Shown: positions 13,791 to 26,775, counted from the first letter of the stretch. The stretch is DNA of 64,000 bases from Malurus cyaneus samueli (GCA_009741485.1 CM019218.1:36952387-37016386), one strand, 5' to 3'. Notes: generated from the sequence alone by a model not told the origin. A program made the numbers and translations.

Positions 13791-13871
13791 AGAATTACCT
13801 GTGCTTCAAAATGAAAGTGAGGAAGAAGTATCCCCAAAAGTATTAATCTGAACAATAATTATTGCTTATAA
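13791..13871 (+). other. FUT8: Candidate noncoding 5' UTR exon of FUT8
   Basis: An exon-like unit of 81 bases. It is preceded by a strong acceptor (ctttttcctcttctactttc then ag) and followed by a near-consensus donor, ataa/gtaagtac. It lies about 30 kb upstream of the FUT8 start-codon exon on the same strand and holds no long frame, only a short upstream ORF at 13811-13846. Human FUT8 is known to have its 5' UTR split over several noncoding exons, which makes this reading natural, but no transcript evidence is available here. It could instead be a decoy site pair or an exon of an unrelated lncRNA. Confidence 0.45.
13811..13846 (+). other. Upstream ORF in candidate UTR exon (11 codons)
   Basis: A complete short frame within the candidate exon at 13791-13871, reading MKVRKKYPQKY then TAA. 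It is strongly basic. If the exon is used in FUT8 mRNA, ribosomes would meet this start before the main one. The purine at -3 (caaaATG) gives fair initiation context. Confidence 0.35.
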
Positions 13872-16800
13872 GTAAGTACTTCTTGGTTTTTTGTGATGTT
13901 GCCTCCACAACTGAAAACTGCTCTTCTGTTGATAAGTCCTTGTCAGCTGAAAAAAGGAAACTTTGCAAAAGAAAGGTGTCAGACTTTTGTGTCAGACCAC
14001 TGACAAAACTGGGTCAGCCAAACACCTGTTTCACCTTTCATTTCTCCTTACAACTATTTCTCTCCCTGCTCCTCTTTGCCTCTAATCTCTAGAAAGAGAA
14101 ATTCTTTGGTGGATTTATTTATTATGTATCCTCTGTCTTACATTCAAAATTCTGTATTTCTTTGGCAGTATTTCTGGGCCCTTTCCATCTGTATTGCAGA
14201 TATTCCATGTATTTCTCATAAATTGTATGTCTGTAGATGCTGGGCATGGACCCTACTCTGTGAAGTTTTTCAAGAGTTATAAGCAACTAAGCTGTTGTGG
14301 GTGGAAAGTATTGTGTGCTCTGGGTTATCCCAGATCAATGCTAGTTCATACTTCCCATTCTTATGCTTTTGAAGGTCTATGCAAGTACCATAACACTCAT
14401 GTTAAAGGACATGTTTTTTTTTAAATTTAAACAAAACTGAGCAGAAATGTAACTTTCTTCATTTTGAGAAGTTGCTTAAAGAATGAAATGTTCTTCACTG
14501 AAACATGAATTCGGGTATGAAACTTGGAAACCAAGCATATTATAACATTATTCTTTTTTTGATGCGAATGTAAAAAAGACTGTTACTATCAGCATTCCTA
14601 ATTATGATAAGAAAGTTGTGAAAATTTCTTAAACTTTCACAATTGAGCAAATTAGACTAAGAGCTCAAGCAAATTTCTGGAAGATTAGATGCATTTACAG
14701 TTCACCCAATTTCACTACTGGTTGTCAAGCTGTGATATCTAAAGTGCTCTCAATTATTTTGATTTATTTGTGCACTAATAACTCTATAAGTACTGTGTTA
14801 TTGTAAGAGTTTAATGAATGGTTAATTAAATCTTAAAAAAAGAAAGAAGCAGGAATTCAAATAATGTTCTAGGGACCTTCTGGCCAGGAATAGGTGATTT
14901 GACTTTGGAGAGGAGCAAGCTTCTGTGAAAGCTTTAGAGTAGAATTAGCTGATCTTGTCAGATCTCTCTCAGCCATTGCAGTTAGTAGGAATTGTTGATT
15001 GATATGGAGTAGAAACAATGATTCAGAGGGAAAAAGATAACTAGGACGTCTGTAGTAGTCTTCCCCCCGCTCCAGCCTCCAACCCTGCAGCCGCATGTGT
15101 AGTGTCTGTGTGCTCCAGGCTCTGAAAGTGAATGAAAGGTAGAAGAATTTTTATGACTTCTCAAAACCTCATTTCCAGTCAGAATTGTCTGGTCCCTTGT
15201 ACATGATATTATGTAATATAACAATTTGTATCTTGTTTTGCAGTTTTGTAAATTAAAATTTGTTTCTTTGTGAGGTCCTGTATGCATACATGCATGAGTA
15301 ATTACTCAGTTTTGTACTTCCTGTTGTTCTGTGCTCACACTGACTTGGTTTGTCCGGAAACTGTAGTGATACTGTGACTGTCTTTAGCAGAGGTGCCGTT
15401 CCTTCCTTTAGCAGGAACAAGCACAGTGGTTGAGAGCTGCATGAAACCTCTTGTCACCTTTTCTGTTTAGTTGGTGTGGGAGGGTAATTAGAAGGATTTG
15501 TGCAGATCTGCGATCTGCAGTGCCTGGGGCAATAGTTCAGGCAGTGGTTTGGTGTATGCATTGCTCAACTGCTGAGGGAGATTGAGCACTGTGGAAAGCT
15601 GATTTGAGCTTTGTGTTTAGGTAAGATCTGGGTCGTGCTTGTGGGTTGAGACAACTGAGCAGTAGAGGGAAGGTGATACCTTTCCTGTATTACTTGATTG
15701 TGCAATCCCTGTATTGTGTTGGATTCCTGCTTCCTGTCAGATTTTATAACAAGCTGCATTTCTAATTATTTTCTGCTGTCACAGTCTGGCTTGGGAAAAC
15801 TGTATTTCATCCATATACTTATTTAATATATTTTTCCTGATTCTTTTCACATATAAAAATGTGTTCCCATGGTCGTCTTTCCCTTTTTTTTATTGCATTC
15901 TAAAACTCTTATCCTTTCATGGATGTTCTGTAACTTCGATTAATCTGTGATAGGCTTTTCAAGATAAACTAATCTCTGGAAAAGGCCTGTATATCTTGAG
16001 TTTTATTTATTGTACGGGCACCTAAAATCTCGGATAGATATTTTCTGTTTCTACATATCTAAATAGATCAGCATATGATTCCTGATGGAAAATACCTTTT
16101 CAGAAGGGTATGTTGCTGATTTAGCCCTGCCATTTTATCAGTACTGTCCCTCTGTGGTTCTGGGGTATCTGTGATCTTGCTTGCTGCTTTCCCCTTGCCT
16201 GACAATCAGCAAAGTCTGTTTCTTGTTCTAACATTTGGCTTCAGTCTGCTCTTCTATCCTGGTAGACATTTAGCTTGGATACTTCTTTGAAGGATTGCTT
16301 ATTGCTCCTCTATCTCTCTGAACTGTATTCTTTATTAAAGTGTGGTCTAGATAAGTCAGTTCTGCTGCAGCAGCACAGACAACAGTCTTTTATGTTTTTC
16401 TTTTCAAGAAAGGATGCTAATGGATCCATTGACACATGTTTTTACTGCAGTGAAAAATGGTACCAGGTTGAGGTACTGCAGAGAGGTTGGAAGACTGGAG
16501 GAGAATTTAACATGAAGCAAGAAAGTAGAATGATCAGAGAAAAACAGGATTGAAGCCATTTCGGGCAAACTTAAAATACTGCTTTTAAATGAAAGAAAAG
16601 GAAAACAGGCAAGTACAGGATAAGGAGTGGCTGAGAGTTCTGAAGAAAGATTGAGTGTTAAGAACTGACCTTAAATCAAGAGTATCATGCACAAAAAGTA
16701 TTTCTTAAAATGTAACATCACACCAGGATGAGTAAATGAAAGCACTGTCATTCAGCACTCTAAAACTGACGTAAATCTCTCTGCACAACCTAGGGTAGAA

Positions 16801-19624
16801 ATGGATTCCGCTCAGTCATTGTGTCTGGTTTGGAGCTCTTAATACATGCAAACGAATTGAAATTACCTTGCCAAATTGGAGAGCCCAGAAGAACATAGTA
16901 TTGAAAATTATAATAGTTGATCCAAGATGTGTGAGGAGAGGTGAAATAATATGAGGCTGATTAAGGGGCTTGCGTTTTTACTAGCAGAGATTAATGCATT
17001 GAGGCTTGTGAAACACAGGAAACTGGGAAGAGCATGTTTTTGTCTTTGGAAGTTCATAAAATGTAGTCAGACACATAAGAGCATGTGTGATCTCCTGTTA
17101 GATGAGAGGAGTAATTTAGTAATCTGCTGCTAACCTTATTGCATTTTATGATTTAATGTCTTGAATTTTAGATGTTTGGTGGCTTGGTTTGGTGGTTCTT
17201 GTTATTGTTGTTGTTTTTGTTTGGTGTGGGTTTTTATTTTTTTTTTTCCCTTAATTGTCTCTGTCTTTTGTGAATGCAGCATAGGGAGAGCAGCTTTTTG
17301 CAAAAGATGCTGAGAAGCACCATAGAATCTCTTTCTCCATATTGCAGTGTTTTTTATTTTAAAAAATTTTTACCTTAAATATTTTCTTCCAGTGGAACAA
17401 GTAGCTTTTTATCTTGAATGCATCTGATTTTAAACTTAAATAGTTAAAGTGTAAAACATCGACAGAAAATTTGTAAAAACTAGATGTTGTGACTTGGTGG
17501 ACATTATTTGGCTCTAAATTTATGTTATTTTTACAGTGCCCGAAAAGTTAAATTTCAAATACTGTTGGTAGTCTATACCTTTTAAAATGCCTAAGATTTT
17601 ACTGTTACACTAAACTAAACTTTTGCATTAATGAATTGTTTAAGGAGACAAGATCAGAGGAAATAGCCTGGCAAAAAGTTTCCTGCTTTACAAGTTACTT
17701 CAGTTAAATAGGTGAGGATATATGTCACACGTCTGTTTCCATTATTTTTAGTGTTAATGTATACAGAGAGAGAGTATAGGTATGATAAATGTATCTGTGA
17801 GTTAAGAATTTTAATTTAATATGATCATTTTTAGTTAAAAGGGTAGACTGGGGGTGTTGGTCTCACAATTTTGCTGCTGATTAAAAGAAATTGTATTTGT
17901 CATGGAGAGAAGAGCAAGATGAAGATAAATGCCAAGGCGACATCTACAGTATAGAAATATTCTGCAGGTGTTTTGGCTTTGCTTTTTCAAATGATGTAAT
18001 TATACTACACTGATAATCCAATACCTCTTTATGGTGTTTGGATTATGTTAAATAGTGGCTAATAAACACTTGAGAAATTGGCAGATTCTGTTAGCATAGG
18101 AAAATCTTCATTTAATTGTTCTTGCACTTCATTCTTGGTGGGGTTTTTTTGTTACTTCTTTAGTTCTTAAACTAATGTTGAAATAAGCCGAATCTAAAGG
18201 GAATGAGAAAAATTAGATGCCAGTCTGTGAAAAAACCTAACAAAGACAGAGGTTAATTATAGGGTGATTCACTTGAAATTGATCCTAATGATACTGTCTT
18301 TTAAATCAGATTGATTTTGCCTAAGCGTATGTTGTAACTCATATTAATTGTATTAAAGTTGGTTAATGAATCCAAAACCCTGTCAGTAAGCAGGGAACTT
18401 TCAAACCTTAAGGAAGGTTCCGTCACTGCTACGTGGCAGGAAGTTCTTGATTATTGGCTTTAGCTCTTGGGACAAATATATTGCTCCTAATAAATCTCTA
18501 AATCTGACAGAAAGAGATCACTAGCTGTTAAATTGTTTGGCAAATTGAACTTGAAAGTATTTGGATAGAGCCAAATGTGTGATCCCAGGTCTAGAGACAA
18601 ATACTGTGGGTTGCACTCACTGGTTAGAGATAATGGTTTTGAATAAAACAACTAGTAGAAAAGATGTAGGGGAGGTGACATTAACTGCTATATACAGCAT
18701 TAATGGGCTGTGGTGAGTATTTTATGGCCAGTTTGGGGTTCCAAAGACTGGTCAGAAATAGTCTTAAGAGGTTTAGAAGAGACCTGTGAAAATTCAGGCT
18801 CTGGGAAATTCTATCTCATTTTAGAGATTTAAGAAACTTGTTTTGTTGAAGTGTTACTTGAGAAGTTTTGAAGATTTGTACTTAAATCCTTTATGTAAAG
18901 GCATTGGTGAGAGCTGAAACAGATGTTTGGTAACTAACTAGTTGAGCAGTTTATCTGGGATTCTCATTCTCACATTTAATGTGTTCGAATCTCATGGATA
19001 GTTTTAGTAAAAGATGTGCATTGTCTTAGAGAATATTTGTGGTTCTGATGCAAGAAATAGAAGAAAGTTTGTGATCATTTGAATACAGTGGTCAATTCAG
19101 TAAAAATTTTAGAAAGTATTGTAACTACTGCAATTAGCCTTCATTCATAGTATGTAAAAATAGGCTTGTAAGTGGCTGAACTTAAATGGGGTTTTTATTA
19201 AAAATCTTCTTGTGATATAGCCATAATTGAAAATCAATTTATTGAAATAGGAATAATACAGACTTGTGGTGAAGCTCACAATTCAACATTTTGCTTGTAG
19301 GAATAACGCTTATGGTAGCTTTGCATGTCTTAGTTTCAAAATACGCTTTTGCTGATAAAGCTCAATCCAGTATTTAAACAAAATTATTTTGTAAATAAAT
19401 GAAAGTCTCCTGTTAACATTGGTTCATTCTGCAAGTGCCACATTCCCTGTCTTGTGAAATAATTTTCCATTGATGTTCCTCACAATTTTAATTGCCTAAT
19501 GGTTACTATGATTGGAATCAAAATGTTGTCTTTAAAATTTGCTAGTGTCTTTCGGAAGACATTTTTCGTGTTGCAGTCTGTGTAATGTAAACTGCACAGA
19601 CTTTTTTTTTAACATGTGGGATTT
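13872..19624. other. Probable FUT8 5' intron sequence, no gene recognised
   Basis: AT-rich noncoding DNA. It includes a T/G-rich low-complexity run at about 17190-17260. ORFs here (60-101 codons) lack recognisable domains. I see no exon with paired splice sites that I would defend. Confidence 0.45.
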
Positions 19625-19862
19625 GTAGAATCATGCTGGTTGGAAAGGAATTCAATTTTTTTCAGCCTCTCAGTAGCGCTTCTAGTCAAAACAGTTTTGT
19701 ATATTTTCCAAGAATGGAGATTCCACATCATCTGAGACCTACTCCAGTGTTTGACAATCCTCATGGTTCAATTTTTGTCTTTTTTTTTTTTTTTTTTTTT
19801 TTAAATTGAGCTGGTATTTGCTGTGGTCCTCACTGTCTGTTGCCCCTTGTCCTCCTATTAGA
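19625..19862 (-). mobile_element. CR1 LINE 3' portion, antisense, with expanded T tract
   Basis: A CR1 fragment in reverse orientation: tagaatcatgctggttggaa at its start, gaatggagattccacatcat in the middle, agtgtttgacaatcctcatg after it, and the cttgtcctcctattagac end. A run of 23 T at 19780-19802 sits at the place where CR1 has a short A/T-rich segment, so the tract probably expanded in situ. Confidence 0.8.
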
Positions 19863-20633
19863 CAGAAAAAAGTGCACCCTGATCTGTTGAGTACTTGCAG
19901 AAATACCTCTGTCTATTTAAGTTGTACAAGAAGAGAACCAAGAAAAGAATGAAAAGTCAGGGGATAGGTGACTACTATTGGAAAAGGAAAAGATATTTAG
20001 TTAAATGCTGTTGCTGCTGTCTATGGTTTTGCCTTACCGATGCAGTTTCATGCTATGTGGAATACATTAGGATTATTATTACCAGAAAGTGGATTTATTT
20101 CAAGACTCAAAAGCAAAAGTACCAAAAAGCAACTCATGGAAAGCTGATGTGCTAGAGGATACAGACTCTTACAGAAAGTAAGAATCCTTTGAATACCTCT
20201 GTGAGGGTTGATGAATGGGTTAAGTAAGTTCAGGGGCGTAGCTTATATTAAGTGTTTTTATGCCAAGGTGCCACAAGAACGTTCTCCTTCCCCTCCCTGG
20301 CAACATTTTCTCATTGTAGTTCTGAGTATGTGATAAGAAAAAGAACAGAACTAGCTCTCAAAGCATCTTAAATATCTAATTAGCGATAAAAATTCCATGA
20401 AATTAGAGAAGCTATTGTGTTCTGGCAACTAGGTGGAAATTCTGGTTATGTATGATAAAATTGATTATTTGTAAACAAAAACATGTCACAACCAAGGTCA
20501 TAAAAATAAAATATACTGGGCATCTGAAATACTCTTTGAAAATAAGGTAGTTAGCTGGCCAAACGAACTGTTTTTGAAGCCAGATTTGGGAGGTAAACTG
20601 GGAATATAAATGGTACACTAAAGCATTTACTGA

Positions 20634-20658
20634 TTTTTTTTTTTTTTTTTTTTTTTTT
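20634..20658. repeat. Poly-T tract (25 bases)
   Basis: Uninterrupted run of 25 T. Read on the other strand it supplies the lysine run in an overlapping 129-codon frame at 20412-20801, which is therefore not evidence of a gene. Confidence 0.9.
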
Positions 20659-21369
20659 CCTTTTTGTACTGTTCTGGAAAAGTTTTGAGCAGATGTCTTC
20701 TGAGTTACAATGCTTGCCATGATTGGCTTAAGTATAATGCAGCAGCCATAATTGCCACTGCCTCTAGAATTTTGGCCATTTTTAGTGCACGGAATCTGCA
20801 TTTTATCTTCAGCTGCTGAACAGCACAGCCCTTAGACTTTCGTAAGCAAGCTGTAATGAACAGTATACAGTTCTCTTGAGGGTGGTGGCAAACCACTTCT
20901 GAAACAAACTCATCTAATATGGATTTTAGGAAAAATGTATTTATTTAATGTGAACACAATTGTGCTTTCCATTAATAGCCTTTGGTTAACACCTGAAGGA
21001 CTGACTTTGATCGGGAGAAGGGAAGACATAGCTTGAAAATAATTTTCTGAGCCTCTCTGTTGGTACAAAGGCTGTTGTCAAGCAAAGATGGTAGTCATGA
21101 TGTATTAGAGTGCGACAAGACAATGTAGTAGAATGTTCACATTAGGTGGAACGAAGGAAGGATTGCCATTGGCCTTGCAGATGGAACTGAGACCTCATTT
21201 TATGGCTCAGGGAGCAAACATGTTACAGACTGCTATGGAGCAATCCCAGTGCAGTTCCTGGTGCCATACTCCCCTTTTCCAGCAGGGTATTAACTTACCC
21301 TTACCAAAGTCAGCATGTTACTGGTAATGTTTTTGTCACAAATGCTGTGTAAAGTAGAGTGTGTCACAG
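20659..21369. other. Noncoding stretch beside the transposase remnant
   Basis: Base composition is slightly less AT-rich than its surroundings. The part adjoining 21370 may include the 3' flank of the Harbinger-like element, but I cannot identify a terminal inverted repeat or target-site duplication. Confidence 0.35.
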
Positions 21370-21990
21370 TAACACAAATACGAAGTCTGTGAAATCCATC
21401 CTTGTCTCAAGCTCCTTTTCAGCCAGCCAAATGCATATTCGGGCATCACATTGCATCTTCTTATGCAGTAGTTGTGTTACTCCTTTCTCCTTTCTAGATG
21501 GTGTATAGATTTTCACCTGTCGAGCTAATGGCAGAATCTTTCTGAATGAGTGCTGGCATTGCAATTCAGCCACTGAATATGTGCCTTTCCAGGAAATATG
21601 CTAATGTTTTTACAAAGTTCTATTTTTAAAAGACTGCTTTTTGCACATTCCTTCCCAACCATATTAATATTCATCGAATTTTTTGTTTTGTTTTTAAACC
21701 ATAGAAAAGTATTCCTTTCCCCTCTATGCTTAAGATTGGCTCAGGAAGTCAGAACTACTGTATGTCTCTCTTCTCTTGATTCATCACAGTGTAGAAATTC
21801 CATTGTCTTAAAATATTCTACTTCCTGCATGTTGTAGTGGCAGTGTTGGGCAAAGGTCATGTTTTTAGTGGCTCTTAATATGTGGTAATAGCGATTTCCT
21901 TTATATTTCCCTTCAAGCAGATGGTCTGGTGACTGGTAGTAGTCTGGAATTGCAAACTTCTGGAGGGCAATCTTTCCATTTTGTGCCATT
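21370..21990 (-). mobile_element. PIF/Harbinger-like transposase remnant (DDE domain), frameshifted
   Basis: On the - strand, three blocks occur in the order and approximate spacing of the PIF/Harbinger DDE transposase core. Near 21989 a frame reads MAQNGKIALQKFA, matching the family's GALDGKHIA...-type block. It is followed by a YKG...YYHIL block (from about 21905) and by EYFKTMEF, where the family has GVFKNS-like wording. Downstream, in another frame, ILPLARQVKIYT (about 21500-21540) matches the PL..LMKPY segment. At 21440-21414, in a third frame, EYAFGWLKR matches the E-x-AFG-x-LK block that carries the catalytic Glu. The distance from first to last block is about 179 codons, normal for this family. 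The first Asp is Asn here, the following His is missing, and at least two frameshifts plus stops separate the blocks, so it is inactive. The match is from remembered family motifs, not a search. Confidence 0.6.
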
Positions 21991-22700
21991 GTCAGATGAC
22001 TTTGATTTTGTTGCCAGTGTTATGTGCAGTTGTATTTGTCATGAACATAGTCTGAAGGGCACAAGGAGATTGCTGATTATCCTGTAAACTGCAAGAGTGA
22101 ATGAACTTAGAACTCTGCTTTTCTCACAGACCCAAAAGCACCACTCAGCACAGTGCAGGTGGTCAGTGAATGCTTGCAGCAGGTGATGGTTTGTGTGCAC
22201 CATCTGTATCATGCATCCTTTCTTCTTGATTATCTTGTCTTCATTTCAATGTGTTTTGGTAGTTGCGGAAGTCATACAAATATGGAAGAATTATGTATGC
22301 TATAGTTACATGTTCATAACACTGATCTGAGATGAATTCATGTATCTTCTGGAGAGTGGCTGAAAACTGGTGTGATGAGCTGCACATATTTTATGAAGAG
22401 GACACTAAAAAGCCACTAATGAAATTGTGGGTAGTGGACTCGTGAGTCTTCATAATTTCCTGAATGCTGTGATTAGCATCCCACAGAGCATTGTAAAACA
22501 GTTCATTAATCATAGTCAATGATAAAGAAGGCTCTGGAATGTCAACTGTATTGTGCATCTTTCTGTGGTCACAAGATCTTGTGAACAAGAGCCAGAATTT
22601 ACAAAAACATGTATATGTGTGCTGTGATGGGCCACTGTTAGCAGCAATACGACAATTAATGCTTTCTGCCATAGAGAATAAATGCATCAAACTTTGTGAG
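21991..22700 (-). pseudogene. Possible upstream part of the Harbinger-like element, uncertain
   Basis: On the - strand a frame from 22690 to 22391 (99 codons) continues in frame past its stop through another open stretch (about 22370-22250, containing FSATLQKIHEFISDQCYEHV). Near 22085 a short LQFTG stretch followed by a stop and SAISL resembles the L-RFLATG-S-SL helix-turn-helix segment that precedes the DDE domain in PIF/Harbinger transposases. This would be the right order, but the similarity is weak and stops interrupt it. It may be unrelated intronic DNA. Confidence 0.3.
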
Positions 22701-25700
22701 AATAAGTTCTTAGGTTATTATGCTAAAAATATGTTATGATCTTTGTATTTTTCTGTTACTAAACCATATCTATTTTAAATGAACATTAGCTTTCACTAAT
22801 TTTGTCACGCTGGTTCTATTCAAACAATTAATCTTGTTATTTTCAGTTTGCTGATCTACATGTTTTCTTATTATTTTATAATGTTGTATCCTATTGTTCC
22901 AGATATTCCAGGAAGCTAATTTGCATACACTTGGAATCTCTGTTTTTCAATTAATAATTGTTGCTGTTAGCTAATATGTATTTCTTAAAATGTGTTCTGA
23001 TATAAAATGATCTGTATGATGAATCTGAATTACTAAGCTCTATGGGATGGGAAAAGTTAATTCTGATACTTTGAAAGTTATTTTGCACAAACTGAAATTG
23101 AACACTGGTTGTACATCAGTGCTCCACGGGATATTTGAAATGGTATATTCCTGAAAACTGTTTCTGTTCTGAAGCAGACACTCGAAGTCAAAAGTAATGT
23201 CATGTACACGAACTCTGAACGTGCTACAAAATCACTCAGTCAGAACTATTCCACCAATCCCTAGATTTTTCAGCTAGCAGTTCATATTTAGTTTTGTCTC
23301 TTTAGTCCAATAGCAGCATTCCAGAGTGTTGTTAGGATGTGACCAGTGAAAAATAAGCTCTGACTTTGGGAGAATTTTACAGCAACATATATTAGAGTGG
23401 GTTAATATTTTGATACCTCACTAGAGCAAGGAGCATAGCTTGAAGCAAGGTCAAGAAAAAGGAAAACTTGAGCTCTGTTTAGAAAATTAGTGGAATGTTG
23501 TTCATGCATTCTTGCAGCTTCAGAGCGTATCTTAACAACATAAGTTTTCCACTTCTCATTCTGCTTTTTTTCTTCCACATGCCTTTTTGGAGCACCGATC
23601 TTTCAGTCTTAAACTCTGCAAATCTCTTAAATTTGGCAGTACTTGAGGGTTTTTCCATTTGCCTTGTATAAAAGGATTGCTTATTGCCTGCTTTTTATTT
23701 ATTCCTTTTCATCAAATTTTTCATGATTGAGTACCTGTAACTGTTGTAAACAGGTCATCTAGGAGATGGAGCTGATGGCAGAGAGAATGGGATCTTTTCC
23801 TAGTACATACCAAATATAATGAGTAGGTCTTATGTGATCTCCTAAAAATCTATGGATTTTTTCCAGCTTTGTGTATAGTGGGACTCAAAACTCTTCTGTA
23901 AAGAAGCAGAAAAATGAATTGATAGGTTGATGCAGAAAATAATCAGAACTTCAGTACTTCCATGCATGTATGTGCTCTTTCCATGTAGATGATCATGAAG
24001 TCATTGCCTATTACTTCTCTTGGTGTTTTGTATTTCAGCAGTATTTTGCTCTGTGCCGTTTCTTTGGAGGTATTAGGAGCAGGTTATGTATCCATATGCA
24101 CACAGAAAAGAACTGTTTTTTAAATTTTTGATCTATGCTCTTTTTAGCAGTCATAGTATGAGAAAATGTGTTTTTTCCTGTTTTCTGTTTTGTTCACACC
24201 TACAGTACTTTTTCTGAAATGTAATTTATTCTGGTACTCCACTTAAGGATGTAACTTTTTTTGGTTTCAGTCTAATTCCTGGGCTGTTATGATGAGTAAT
24301 GAAGTGTTTCTTTCATCTAGTAAGATTGTTATGCTTATGAATTGATTATCTTTCTTCAGCTGCCAAATTTCTCAGAACTTTCAGTGTTCTTTAAGGCAAG
24401 AAGAATTTTACCATTTTTTCTTCTCTGTTCCTCTGGACCAGTTAATGCAGTCCAATTGTGGAGAGAATTCTAGATTTTTTTTTTTTCTGTGTAAGCATGT
24501 TTTTATCTTTCCCCACCTATCATTTAATTAGACAAGATTAAAGAATGGAATACAAAAATACAAACAGGGATGATCAAGTATTTTATAACAAGCTGCCAAC
24601 CAGATAATTAATAAAAATTTGTGAGTTTTTAAAATATCAAATATGAGAATTATCTTGGGATGATTTGGATGAACTGGTTAAAAAGTGTTTGTGGGATCCT
24701 TACGTTTTTCTTTATTTATTGTCAGGATATGTTGATTCCCATTCCTCCATTTCCTTGTTGATAAGTCTCCTCAAATATTTTAAAATAATGATCCTCATTT
24801 CCAGAAAGATCAGGACTATATGGAAAGAGTGTTTGGATGGTGTGTGATTGTAATGATATATTCAGTTTTGTGCCTTTTTATTTATATCTTAAACTTCTGT
24901 GTGTTTGTTCTATAATACACTTTTTATTTTTTTGGTGAAGCAGAGAAAATCTGGGACAGGAGAGAAGAGTAAGTGTTACACTTAAAATAGCAAACCAACA
25001 AACAAACTAACAAAATAAAAAAGAAGAAAAGAAAAAAATAGAAAAACCTTACACCCAAACTGTTCCAAAAGTCTGTGTTGCGTGTGAGAAACCTTTCTCA
25101 ACAGTACTGTGAAATGATGGCCCGCACTGTTCCCTGTAAATGTGACTCTTTCATAGGTTATACCTTCATCTTAGGCTATACTTCTGTACTAGGATTAGAT
25201 CCTATTAATTATAAATATAGAACTGACTTCCTTGTGTAGCTTGTCCTAGTTGCTTGTATTGGTCTCAATACTAGAAAGCTAGAGAGGCGCTATTTAATAG
25301 AACCTTATTTTACCAGAATTCCAAAATGCGTTTTGAGGTAAAAGATCTCTAAGTTTAACTCTTGTTAAACATAACCGTGAGAAGAGTTATTTGATATGTG
25401 TTCAAGTATGGCATGTTGAAGTAGAGCCAGAGCAGAGGTGACCTGATCAATAAACTATAATTAAGTTGCCTGTTTATGGCAAGGCTTTTCAACAATCACT
25501 CTTAAAAAAATAAAATTCTGGGGAGAAAAGAGAAACAGGTTTTTGGTGAATTTGTAACCCCATAAGGGAATAGAAAGAACCCAGAATGTATGGTTATTTT
25601 TCATAATGGGAACAGTGAAATGTAAGGATTCATCTTATCATGTTCAAGGGCCTGTGCTGGATCATGTGTGCTTTATTATAAGAATAAATTGTCTGGAAAA

Positions 25701-26750
25701 CAGAGTCTCTTGAGCTCTTCTGGGTAGAACTTGTATAGGAAACTTCAGCATTATATTTAGAAGCAAATAATCTTGGCATAATGTTTGCATTTTAATTGTC
25801 TTTTATTTTGATGTGCTTGTTTAATATAGATAGGAGTGAAGGAAGTTAGAAATGAGTGCATGTGGACAAATATTGCATTTGGGAATAGGGCTTCCTGTGG
25901 CCAGGTAATGAATAACAAAATTTTGAGTGGTACTAAATGAACCTGTGCATGTAGGATTCCATGAAGATATGACTGTATGGTGTGTTACTCAGAACAGTAT
26001 GTGTTGTAATGGATTTATTTAAAGCAAATCAGGATATGTGTTTTTTTTTCAAAATGCCAGTGTTGAATTTTTGATCACTTAATGTTGTCTTAGACTTTCA
26101 TTTACCATCATTGCTGTATAAAGCAAGGTATACTAGTATATCTAAAATACATATCCCTTGCATGTGTTTTTAAAAAGCTTAACTTCTTGTGTAAGACTGA
26201 ATGTTTCTTTCTGAATTTTAAAAGGAAAAATGTTACCGCATAATTTTTGCACATCTTCTGAAAGAAATGTGCATGCTCCTTCTCCCATACAAGCTGTTTA
26301 AGTACATAAAGGAAAAGGCTAAGATTTTACTCCAGATAAATGTAGTGGCAGTTACTAACAGTCTTGAAGTCATTTTTGGGGAATTAATCAACACCTGAAA
26401 AGGTGACTGCACGGACCATAAAACTATTTTTCTGAGGAACCAATTATTGTAACGTTTTCAGTCTCAGGTGGTATTATTATTGCTCCTCATCTCAAAAACT
26501 GAATCCAGTCTACAAATATGTTTGTAGTAATATTACATTTCACATTGGTGCCTTTATGAAAAATCTGAAAACAGCAAATGTATATGGTCTGAGATTATTT
26601 AGGTTTATATAAAATTTGAATGAACTATGAGCAGAGGAGGCAGAATTAGAATTCCATCTGAGATACTGCTGGGATGTGATTAGGCTATTTTGATTGTCAT
26701 GTCTTTACAAGTCAATCTTTACAAGTTATGTAGGTTGAGAAAAAGAAGAT

Positions 26751-26775
26751 TGTAAAATACAGATTGTATTTTACA
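26751..26775. repeat. Perfect hairpin, 10-base stem
   Basis: Stem tgtaaaatac at 26751-26760 pairs with gtattttaca at 26766-26775 around a 5-base loop. The surrounding bases repeat the words cagattgta and ttaca, so it may have arisen from local duplication and inversion. Confidence 0.8.

Noticed and set aside
20412..20801. 129-codon - strand frame with a lysine run
   Set aside because: The lysine run is a 25-base poly-T read backwards; the rest shows no domain.
22131..22190. Exon-like unit with acceptor gcttttctcacag and donor-like cag/gtgatg
   Set aside because: It overlaps the region that may belong to the antisense transposase remnant; the donor is mediocre and no gene on the + strand would explain it.
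24943..24969. Possible micro-exon between a T-rich acceptor and gtaagtgtt
   Set aside because: About 25 bases only, the acceptor is weak, and a chance gtaagt is expected many times in 64 kb.
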